Made by a program: the position numbers and the translations under genes. DNA of 64,000 bases. Origin: Chlamydiota bacterium. GTDB lineage: Bacteria; Chlamydiota; Chlamydiia; Chlamydiales; JAAKFR01. Where the stretch lies: contig JAJFLX010000012.1 of assembly GCA_021772465.1 (NCBI GenBank), positions 289,651-353,650 on the forward strand. The letters are read 5' to 3'. A model generated the notes under the pieces. That model was given only the letters and a program-made list of their open reading frames with translations, had not been told where the DNA came from and searched no databases. Positions 1 to 7,045 of this stretch are shown one piece after another (position 1 is the stretch's first letter; the number at the start of each line of letters is the position of its first letter).

Positions 1-1671
1 AAGGAGAGAGGGTACACTTACTATGCCCTGATGCTCCCCAGCCGCGTAGATATGGAACAAAAAGAGATTCATGAGGAGGTCGAGCGTCTTGTCAGTCAAG
101 CGCCAAAATCTTCGCCTCAATCGGTTTTGAGTTCTTCTTATGACTGGGCGATTAAGATCAATATGATCCGCAACCTTACGCCACTTTTTGTTGAGGGGCT
201 TCTGCTCGAGGGCGGGGTGAAAAAAAATGTCCCGGATGGGATAGCTCGCATCGATACAAGTGGTCGGGGCGCTGCAATTTTATCTGATCAAGTCTTTAGA
301 ACGACTCCTGTTTTCAACGATAGCGCCTTCTATCAAGCGCATGTTCCCAAAACGGGCGCCCCCCCTATCCCCCAAGCGGTGGAACTGATTACCCTAGATG
401 ATGGAAAGTGGGGTTTTATCGGCAACACCCTCAAATTGGATTCGGTGTATGTCACAGTAGCTACCCCCTTAAATCATCTCGTGAAACAGTTGGCACTCTC
501 TTCTAATACCCTGATCATCGTCGAGCTGGATGAGGGTGCATGGGTGGGTTATGATGGGAGCGGCAAGCAGCTTTTTTCAGATGAGCTACACTCTTTTCTT
601 CAGGCAGGATTTATGGAGTACTCGCATGGGAGAGTCAAAGTTGGAAACCAGAGCTACCTCTTTACTCGCCTAGCTGGGATTGAAGGGACAAAGGCCACGC
701 TCTATGCCTTTCAAAAAACAGGAGGACATGGGTCTATTTTAGGGACTCTTTTTAAACTCGAAGGGGATCTCTCTCAAAGAATTTCTCTCCAACTTCTTTT
801 GATCGCTATAGGGACTATGGTGCTTGTACTCCTATTTGTTTGGAGAATTGCATTTGGAGTGATTGCTCCAATTACTAAGCTCGCTCAAGCGACTTCTCTT
901 GTAACCGATGGGCACTATGATGAAGTCGCTTTACCTGATGTGGGAAAAAGAAAGGACGAGGTCGCCACTTTAACGCAATCGTTTGGGGAGATGGTTAAAG
1001 GGCTAGAAGAGCGAGCAAAAATTCGCGGTGTGCTTGACAAAGTGGTTTCTAAGGATGTCGCTGATGAGATTTTGCGCTCGCAAATTCATCTAGGGGGAGA
1101 GGACCGCGACGTGTCGATGCTTTTCAGCGACATACGCAACTTTACTGAGCTCACTCAAAACTTTCTGCCTCAAGAGACCATTCAATTGCTCAATACATGC
1201 ATGACAAAAATTTCGAGAGTCATTGAAGGAGAGGGTGGGGTCATTGATAAGTATGTGGGCGATGAGGTGATGGCGATCTATGGGGCGCCTACCCCTCATC
1301 CTCAGCACGCTCTGCGTGCGGTCTCAACAGGAATTTTGGTTTTAGAGACGTTAAAAAAATGGAATGAGGAGCGAGTTGCCGAGGGAAAGCCCCTCATCGA
1401 AATGGGGATAGGTGTCCATACAGGGCTTGTCGTGGTGGGGAACATGGGAGCTGAGGATCGTCTCAACTACACCGTTATTGGCACGAATGTGAATCTAGCA
1501 GCGCGGCTTTGTGAAGTGGCAAAAGGAGGTACCCTGATTATCTCCGAGGCGACGCTTCATGAGAGTGGGGTGCGCGACTCTTGCTACGTAAAACCACTTG
1601 CCCCGATTGCCTTAAAAGGTTTTACTCATCCTGTCTCCATCTACGAGGTGACAGGTTTTAGGTGGGTATAG
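1..1671 (+). CDS. Class III adenylate cyclase with periplasmic sensor and HAMP domain (5' end cut by window edge)
   Basis: Makes cAMP from ATP at the inner face of the membrane. The reading frame is open to base 1, so the ATG at 31 is probably internal and the N-terminal membrane segment lies outside the window. Counting from that ATG: an extracytoplasmic sensor region (about 1-250), one membrane helix (251-274), HAMP (about 270-326) and a cyclase domain (about 355-540). Metal-binding Asp367 (FSDI) and Asp411 (GDEVMA), the adenine-selecting pair Lys407/Thr481 (class IIIb type, Thr in YTVIG) and the transition-state Asn488/Arg492 are all present, so the enzyme should be active and specific for ATP. 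One base separates its stop from the sensor kinase that follows, which suggests co-transcription. The sensed signal is unknown. Confidence 0.9.
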   Translation, partial: KERGYTYYALMLPSRVDMEQKEIHEEVERLVSQAPKSSPQSVLSSSYDWAIKINMIRNLTPLFVEGLLLEGGVKKNVPDGIARIDTSGRGAAILSDQVFRTTPVFNDSAFYQAHVPKTGAPPIPQAVELITLDDGKWGFIGNTLKLDSVYVTVATPLNHLVKQLALSSNTLIIVELDEGAWVGYDGSGKQLFSDELHSFLQAGFMEYSHGRVKVGNQSYLFTRLAGIEGTKATLYAFQKTGGHGSILGTLFKLEGDLSQRISLQLLLIAIGTMVLVLLFVWRIAFGVIAPITKLAQATSLVTDGHYDEVALPDVGKRKDEVATLTQSFGEMVKGLEERAKIRGVLDKVVSKDVADEILRSQIHLGGEDRDVSMLFSDIRNFTELTQNFLPQETIQLLNTCMTKISRVIEGEGGVIDKYVGDEVMAIYGAPTPHPQHALRAVSTGILVLETLKKWNEERVAEGKPLIEMGIGVHTGLVVVGNMGAEDRLNYTVIGTNVNLAARLCEVAKGGTLIISEATLHESGVRDSCYVKPLAPIALKGFTHPVSIYEVTGFRWV

Positions 1672-1672
1672 C

Positions 1673-3370
1673 ATGCGTTTTAGACAGAAGATTCTCGTCA
1701 GCTTTTTAGCCATACTCATCCTTTTTACTCTCTTTCTCTACCCGGTCGTCAATCGGCTAATAGAGACGATTTTAGCGCATAATATGCAAAGGCAAACCAC
1801 AGAATTGATCGGGGAAATTGAGAAAGCCTCTACTCGAGCTGAGCTCTACACTCTTTTTTCTGCAGCAGCAGATAGACGGTTTTTTAAAGCCTCACTTATT
1901 AACCCTAACCAAGAGAGTTCTCTTCGACCCGAAGTGAGAGAGGCTGTTGAGGGGGGGAGAGGGTTTGATATCCGTTTCTCGAAACGGTATCAAGAGGACA
2001 TGGCCTTTGCAGCACTTCCCTTCACTTTTGAGGGGGATCTCTACGTTGTACAAGCTATTTTTCCCTATGGGCCTATCGAAAAGATTACTTCTGATTTGAC
2101 TCTCACAGTTTTACTGCTAGCTGTGATCATCCTTCTTCTTTTCACAGCTTTTGCTTGGTTTAGTTTGCATATTTTTACCCGTCCTGTGCAGCTTATACTC
2201 GATGCGGTACAACCCTACCAACTTGGACAGACAGAGAAGATACCCGAAATCAAACTCGGTCGAGCGATCCGTCCGAGCGATGAGTTTGGAAAGCTAGCCG
2301 AGACCTTAAATTCTTTATCGAGCCGCATTGAGCAGCAAATTTCCTCTATCACCCATGAAAAAAATGAGAAGAGTGCCATTCTCGAATCGCTTGTAGAGGG
2401 AGTGATTGCTGTGGATAAGAACTCTACAGTCAGCTACATGAATCGAATGGCGGAAGTTTTCCTTGGAGTCTCAGAGAAAGAGCTGGCCCGCAAGCCTTTT
2501 TCTCAGGTGAATAACCCCCAATGCGAGGAGCTCATTCGGATGGCTCAAGAGAAGGGGCACCCCGTCGTACTGGTACTCAAGCCTGAGAGAAAACAGAAAC
2601 GTTTTCTCGATGCAGTCGCTGCACCTAGAGGCAATGGGGGCGCTATTTTGGTTTTGCAAGACAAGACAAGTCTCCACAAGGTGATCGAGTTGGGGCGTGA
2701 TTTTATTGCCAATGCCTCTCATGAACTCAAGACTCCTATCACAATCATTAGAGGGTTTGCTGAGGCTCTGCACGACCACCCCGAGCTTACACGTGACCGC
2801 TCTCTCGAAATCACAGAGAAGATTGTGCGCAATTGCAAACGGATGGACACTTTGGTTAAAAATCTTCTTACACTCGCTGCTGTTGATGAGGGATTGCCTC
2901 GATCCCGTCTTGCCGAGTGTGACTTGATTGATCTTGTAGAAGAGGCTCGTCAGACTGTCCTCTCCGTTCACCCTCGAGCGACAATTCGCATTGAGGCAAT
3001 GGGGGAAAAGCCTCACAGCTTGCTCGCTGACAAGGACCTATTTTTTCAGGCTATTATCAACTTACTTGACAACGCCATCAAGTACTCACAATCTCCTGCA
3101 GAGGTCGTTGTGCGCATCGAAAAAAGGCGGCAGCACTTTGAGATTAAGATTTCAGATAAAGGAATTGGCATTCCACCCGACTCCTTAGATCGGGTATTTG
3201 AGCGTTTCTACGCAGTGGACAAGAGCCACTCTCGCAGCCTAGGGGGGTCGGGGCTTGGCCTCTCGATTGTTGAGAGGATTGTCGAGAAGCACGAGGGGAA
3301 GATTGAAGTCGAGTCGCAAGAAGGGGTGGGAACGACTTTCACAGTCACTCTGCCCATTCAACTCTACTAG
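1673..3370 (+). CDS. Membrane sensor histidine kinase, PhoR/WalK-like
   Basis: Two-component sensor kinase. Order of parts: membrane helix (7-27), periplasmic region, second helix (about 142-165), HAMP (about 166-222), PAS domain (about 232-330), HisKA dimerisation domain with phospho-acceptor His350 (ASHELKTP), then an HATPase domain with the N box (NLLDNAIKYS), G1 (DKGIGIP) and G2 (GGSGLGLSI). All catalytic boxes are intact. It starts 1 nt after the cyclase stop, so the two signalling proteins are probably one transcript. No response regulator lies downstream; a partner may be upstream of the window. The PhoR assignment rests on domain order only, and the signal is unknown. Confidence 0.9.
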   Translation: MRFRQKILVSFLAILILFTLFLYPVVNRLIETILAHNMQRQTTELIGEIEKASTRAELYTLFSAAADRRFFKASLINPNQESSLRPEVREAVEGGRGFDIRFSKRYQEDMAFAALPFTFEGDLYVVQAIFPYGPIEKITSDLTLTVLLLAVIILLLFTAFAWFSLHIFTRPVQLILDAVQPYQLGQTEKIPEIKLGRAIRPSDEFGKLAETLNSLSSRIEQQISSITHEKNEKSAILESLVEGVIAVDKNSTVSYMNRMAEVFLGVSEKELARKPFSQVNNPQCEELIRMAQEKGHPVVLVLKPERKQKRFLDAVAAPRGNGGAILVLQDKTSLHKVIELGRDFIANASHELKTPITIIRGFAEALHDHPELTRDRSLEITEKIVRNCKRMDTLVKNLLTLAAVDEGLPRSRLAECDLIDLVEEARQTVLSVHPRATIRIEAMGEKPHSLLADKDLFFQAIINLLDNAIKYSQSPAEVVVRIEKRRQHFEIKISDKGIGIPPDSLDRVFERFYAVDKSHSRSLGGSGLGLSIVERIVEKHEGKIEVESQEGVGTTFTVTLPIQLY

Positions 3371-3482
3371 CCCGGATCGGGTATACGGACGCTAAGCCAT
3401 GCAAATTCCTAGAGGGAACTACTGACCCCATTGGCACCAATTGGTATGCATCATGCTTTCTGATGGTTTGGGGGTAAAATCG

Positions 3483-4355
3483 ATGGATAAGATCACCTAT
3501 ATAGGGCTTGGGAAGATGGGTGGGGCAATGGCTGAGCGCCTCTGTCAAGCTGGGCATAAACTCACCGTGTACAATCGCACCCATGCTAAAGCGCAATCCT
3601 TTGCAAAACTTGGAGCAATGGTAGCTGGATCGATAGAATCAGCGGTAGAGGGTGCGGATGTGGTCTTTACTAGTGTAATTGATGACCAGGCACTTGAAGA
3701 GGTGACTGCCCTGCTATTACCCCATCTCAAGAAAGGGGTGATCCATGTGAGTACTTCGACAGTATTACCTAAAACGGCAGAGAAGTTAGCAAAACTGCAT
3801 AAGGAGGCAGGCGTTATCTATGTGGCCGCTCCTGTCTTAGGAGTGCCGGATGTAGTAAAAAAGGGAGAAGCCATGAGTTTCTGTGCAGGTGAGCAAGGGG
3901 CTGTCGATAAAGTCTCTCCTCTTATGCGCTGTTATGCAGAAAGTGTCATGAATCTTGGGGAGCAAATCACAGATCCCGTTGTTTTGAAAATTTGCATGAA
4001 CTACTCGGTGATTGCTGCCCTTGAGTTGATCTCGGAACTCTTTGCTTTTGCGGAAAAAAGTGGTCTTGATACAGCTATAGTTCAAGAGTCTTTGCACCAC
4101 ATCTATGCTCATCCTGGAGTGAGGCACTATATCGATAAAATTTACACTCGAGATTTTGATAAGGTGAATTTTGATGTGACAGGAGGAGATAAAGATGTAC
4201 ATCTTTTCCAAAAGGCCTTTACAGATGTCGGTGTGACGCCAGACATTGCACATGCAATCGGGGATAAGTTTACCCAAGCGATCGCCACGGGTCTTGTGGG
4301 GAAAGATTGGAGTGTCATTAGCGAAGTCGTGCGTGCGCGGTCAGGCCTAAAGTAG
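3483..4355 (+). CDS. NAD(P)-dependent beta-hydroxyacid dehydrogenase (3-hydroxyisobutyrate dehydrogenase family)
   Basis: Soluble oxidoreductase of 290 residues. It has an N-terminal Rossmann fold with the GLGKMGG nucleotide-binding loop (residues 8-14), a second conserved element near ADVVFTSV, and the catalytic lysine Lys169 in a LKICMN context typical of the family. An ATG 42 nt upstream would add 14 residues before the Rossmann strand; the start at 3483 is preferred because a G-rich ribosome site (GGGGG) lies about 8 nt before it and the protein then begins directly with the fold. Family members act on 3-hydroxyisobutyrate, tartronate semialdehyde or succinic semialdehyde; the substrate cannot be told from sequence. 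It is followed 10 nt later by a membrane protein. Confidence 0.85.
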   Translation: MDKITYIGLGKMGGAMAERLCQAGHKLTVYNRTHAKAQSFAKLGAMVAGSIESAVEGADVVFTSVIDDQALEEVTALLLPHLKKGVIHVSTSTVLPKTAEKLAKLHKEAGVIYVAAPVLGVPDVVKKGEAMSFCAGEQGAVDKVSPLMRCYAESVMNLGEQITDPVVLKICMNYSVIAALELISELFAFAEKSGLDTAIVQESLHHIYAHPGVRHYIDKIYTRDFDKVNFDVTGGDKDVHLFQKAFTDVGVTPDIAHAIGDKFTQAIATGLVGKDWSVISEVVRARSGLK

Positions 4356-4365
4356 GGAGTGGCCA

Positions 4366-4884
4366 ATGAAGAATAGAAGTATCATTTTAACCTTTGTACC
4401 GTGGATCCTGTTTTCAATCTTGCCGCCATACACAGGGTTTACCTGGGCCGCTTCGATTGCACTTATTCTGAACATTGTCTTTGCGCGCAAGGATCTACTG
4501 GAGGGTGTTGTTCTTGAGATTGGAGGTGCCCTCTTCTTCGCAGCGATGGTAGTCGTCGGATTAGTTGTTTCTGAGGGCGATACATTTACCAAGAACCCAA
4601 ACCTCTGGAGCAACTTAGCTATGACGCTGATTATGCTTGGCTCAGTATTGCTCAACAAGCCCTTTACACAGCAATATGCTAGAGGGAAGGGGAGTCATCG
4701 ACTGCACCTCCAACTGTCACTCATTTGGACAGCTCTACTTCTCATTGCCACAGGAATTTCTGTTGCACATGTCTATCTTGGGTGGAGTAATCTTACTAGT
4801 ACGCTTGGAACGGTGATTGCAATTGTGCTTGGGATCAAGATCACCAAGTTGTTCCCCAGATGGTTTAACGAAAAACACAAATAG
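4366..4884 (+). CDS. Integral membrane protein of unknown function
   Basis: 172 residues with about five hydrophobic segments (roughly 5-25, 26-40, 47-70, 82-95, 118-140 and 145-162, some of which may be re-entrant). The C-terminus is basic (RWFNEKHK) and probably cytoplasmic. I recognise no family signature or catalytic motif. It starts 10 nt after the dehydrogenase with GGGAGTGG as ribosome site, so it is probably in the same transcript. Function not assigned. Confidence 0.7.
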   Translation: MKNRSIILTFVPWILFSILPPYTGFTWAASIALILNIVFARKDLLEGVVLEIGGALFFAAMVVVGLVVSEGDTFTKNPNLWSNLAMTLIMLGSVLLNKPFTQQYARGKGSHRLHLQLSLIWTALLLIATGISVAHVYLGWSNLTSTLGTVIAIVLGIKITKLFPRWFNEKHK

Positions 4885-4896
4885 TGTGTAGATGAA

Positions 4897-4920
4897 GACA
4901 CTACTGTTTATGCTAGTGTC
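4897..4920 (+). other. Stem-loop after the membrane-protein gene
   Basis: A 7-bp perfect stem (GACACTA / TAGTGTC) with a 10-nt loop begins 12 nt after the stop at 4884. No T-run follows it, so it is not a typical intrinsic terminator; it may be an RNA-end stabiliser or chance. Confidence 0.3.
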
Positions 4921-4947
4921 GTAAGCGGGGGTAGAATGCGCTGCAGC

Positions 4948-4976
4948 TTGTGAAATTGTTCTCCCTAGTATATAAC
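4948..4976 (+). promoter_or_regulatory. Sigma-70-type promoter for the GNAT gene
   Basis: TTGTGA (4948-4953) and TATAAC (4971-4976) are separated by exactly 17 bp. The expected transcription start is about 4983, at or next to the GTG at 4984, so either the message is leaderless with that start or translation begins at the ATG at 5059. Confidence 0.5.
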
Positions 4977-4983
4977 TAGAGTT

Positions 4984-5505
4984 GTGATTGTAAAAGCTTT
5001 AACATGTATTCTATTGCTTTTCTACTCGGGTGCTTGTGCTGCCGAGGTGGCTTTGCAAATGCCATTAGACACACAAAAACAGGCTGTGGAAGAGCATCTC
5101 ATCGCCTTCTATGCTCAGGAGTTGTTCCAGGCAGGAGTTTGTCCCAATTTGTCGAGTGCTCGGCTGCAGGCGGAAAAAGAGTGCTTTGAATACACTCCCA
5201 CCATTCGGCTGATCGCCCGGGAGGAGATCTGTGGCTATCTGGCCTATTCCATCGACGGCACAGAGGGGTTTCTCGATGCCCTCTATCTCTATCCAAAGTA
5301 TAGAGGTCGGGGACTAGGTTCTGCAGCTTTGGGCTGTGTTGAGGAGGAGCTCAAACGGTGTGGGGTTTGTGATGTGCAGCTCTATGTGTTTGCCCATAAC
5401 TGCGCTGCGCTCAAGCTCTATGAGAGACATGGCTATCACGTGTTGCAGTCCTACAACACGCAAGAGGGCTGCGCGATAGGTTACTCGATGGGCAAGATGA
5501 TCTAG
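4984..5505 (+). CDS. GNAT-family N-acetyltransferase with a signal-peptide-like N-terminus
   Basis: The GNAT core is clear: strand FLDALYLYP followed by the acetyl-CoA pyrophosphate loop YRGRGLGS (residues 106-113), then a C-terminal Y-ERHGY element. From the GTG start, residues 1-21 look like an export signal (basic Lys4, hydrophobic 5-14, small residues GACAA before Glu21). An alternative start is the ATG at 5059 with GAGGTGG 8 nt upstream, which gives an ordinary 148-residue cytosolic enzyme. The putative promoter ends at 4976, which permits either. The substrate is unknown. The gene is flanked by non-coding DNA with inverted repeats. Confidence 0.75.
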   Translation: MIVKALTCILLLFYSGACAAEVALQMPLDTQKQAVEEHLIAFYAQELFQAGVCPNLSSARLQAEKECFEYTPTIRLIAREEICGYLAYSIDGTEGFLDALYLYPKYRGRGLGSAALGCVEEELKRCGVCDVQLYVFAHNCAALKLYERHGYHVLQSYNTQEGCAIGYSMGKMI

Positions 5506-5538
5506 GGTTGCTTGGATTTAATCTCCAATATGGGCCAT

Positions 5539-5604
5539 GAGAACGGCGATAGTTTCTTCATGGTCGCCCTATCGTGCCCACCCTATAGTCGTATCGCCAT
5601 TCTC
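5539..5604. repeat. Imperfect inverted repeat in the GNAT-ATPase intergenic region
   Basis: GAGAACGGCGATA (5539-5551) pairs with TATCGCCATTCTC (5592-5604) with one mismatch, across a 40-bp spacer. It lies after the GNAT stop and may be a large terminator or the remains of a small element. Confidence 0.4.
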
Positions 5605-5654
5605 ACTTTTCAGTGCGACATCAGTTCCGGCATCTGACCTATTTCATCAAAATC

Positions 5655-5722
5655 CTCACCAAAAGTGACAAATTTGTCATTTTTTTGATGAAAAAAGTGA
5701 CAAATTTGTCACTTTTAGTGAG
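5655..5722. promoter_or_regulatory. 68-bp near-perfect inverted repeat built from two 24-bp palindromes, upstream of the AAA+ ATPase
   Basis: The arms 5655-5686 and 5691-5722 (32 nt each) match at 30 of 32 positions around a 4-nt loop (GATG). Each arm also contains a self-complementary core: 5693-5716 is a perfect 24-bp palindrome centred on GTGACAAATTTGTCAC, and 5661-5684 is the same with one change. The two centres are 32 bp apart, about three helical turns. The structure ends 9 bp before the ATPase ATG at 5732. Paired palindromes at such spacing suit two repressor dimers; a hairpin-forming mobile element is the alternative. Confidence 0.75.
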
Positions 5723-5731
5723 AATAGAGCC

Positions 5732-7045
5732 ATGAAGCGACTACTTATGGACAAACTTATCTCTTGGAAGGGAGATCAGCGAAGAAAGCCTTTGCTCCTA
5801 ATAGGGGTGAGACAAGTCGGAAAAACCTACCTTTTACGGGAGTTTGGCCAGGCTCAATTCGGCACCTACCACTATTTCAATTTTGAAAAAGAACCCCAGC
5901 TCGCCTCAATTTTTGAGCCAGATCTCAACCCTCAAAGGATCTTGAATGAACTGAGTTTCCACGTGGGAAAGCCGATTGATTTCACCCGCGATTTAATCCT
6001 CTTTGATGAAATTCAAGCCTGTCCGAATGCTTTGACGAGTTTAAAATATTTTCAAGAAGATCTTCCAGAAGTGGCGATTTGCGGAGCAGGCTCTCTTTTG
6101 GGTGTCTACCTAGGCCCTGTCTCATTTCCGGTTGGAAAAGTCACCCTGCTTCATCTAAGACCGATGACGTTTGAAGAGTTTCTTCTCGCATGTGGAGAGG
6201 AAAAATCGATTGAAGCTCTTCGGGCAAGAGAAATTCCTGAAATTGTTCATAGGCATCTGTGGAATCAGTTGAAGCACTACTTTATCACTGGGGGCATGCC
6301 TGAAATCGTCCAAACCTACTGTGAAAATAGAGGGCAACTTTTCGATGCCTTTTCACTGGTAAGAGAAAAGCAAGAGATGCTAGTGGCAGCCTATATTGCA
6401 GACATGGCAAAGCACTCGGGAAAGGTCAATGCTATGCATTTGGGCCGCTTATTTCACTCTGTACCTACCCAGCTAGAAAAAGAGAACACGCAGGGAGCCG
6501 CTCGCTTCAAATTCAAAGGGGTCGTTCCAGGTGTGAGTCACTATCAGAGGCTTGTAGGAGCGATCGATTGGCTCATTTCGGCAGGACTTGTTATAAAAGT
6601 TTCGATAGTAGAGTCCGCTACTCTCCCTTTGAGATCTCATGCGAAAGAGAATCGATTCAAACTCCTACTATTTGATGTGGGGATTCTTGGGTCGATGTCA
6701 GGTCTCTCCCCAAAAGCGATTTTGGATTACGATTACGGGAGCTATAAAGGCTATTTTGCCGAAAACTTCGTAGCAGAGGAGCTGCTCTGCGCCACCGAGC
6801 AGGAACTTTTTAGCTGGAGTAAAAAATCAGCAGAAGTTGAATTTTTACTCTCTCAAAATGAGGGAGTTGTGCCTTTAGAGGTTAAAGCTGGAAGTGTCAC
6901 GAAGTCTAAAAGCTTGCAGATCTTTGCCGAGAAATACCACCCCAAACGGCAAATAATTGTGAGTGGAAAGCCTCTGAATTTGAAAGGAGAAAAAAGCTAC
7001 TACCCTCTCTATATGGCCGGTTTTCTCAACACTTCTATGCTTTGA
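5732..7045 (+). CDS. AAA+ ATPase with C-terminal DUF4143 (AAA_14 family)
   Basis: 437 residues. Walker A is GVRQVGKT (25-32) and Walker B is DLILFDEIQ (about 87-95) with the DEIQ variant usual in the family. Sensor-1 context GAGSLLG follows. The C-terminal DUF4143 part contains YFAENFVAEEL and a nuclease-like pair, EVEFLL then PLEVK, resembling a PD-(D/E)xK core. Such genes are very common, patchily distributed and often mobile; their biological role is not established. The gene stands alone behind a striking palindromic region and overlaps the tail of the convergent 708-residue gene by 11 bp. Weak ribosome site (AGAATAGAG). Confidence 0.9.
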   Translation: MKRLLMDKLISWKGDQRRKPLLLIGVRQVGKTYLLREFGQAQFGTYHYFNFEKEPQLASIFEPDLNPQRILNELSFHVGKPIDFTRDLILFDEIQACPNALTSLKYFQEDLPEVAICGAGSLLGVYLGPVSFPVGKVTLLHLRPMTFEEFLLACGEEKSIEALRAREIPEIVHRHLWNQLKHYFITGGMPEIVQTYCENRGQLFDAFSLVREKQEMLVAAYIADMAKHSGKVNAMHLGRLFHSVPTQLEKENTQGAARFKFKGVVPGVSHYQRLVGAIDWLISAGLVIKVSIVESATLPLRSHAKENRFKLLLFDVGILGSMSGLSPKAILDYDYGSYKGYFAENFVAEELLCATEQELFSWSKKSAEVEFLLSQNEGVVPLEVKAGSVTKSKSLQIFAEKYHPKRQIIVSGKPLNLKGEKSYYPLYMAGFLNTSML

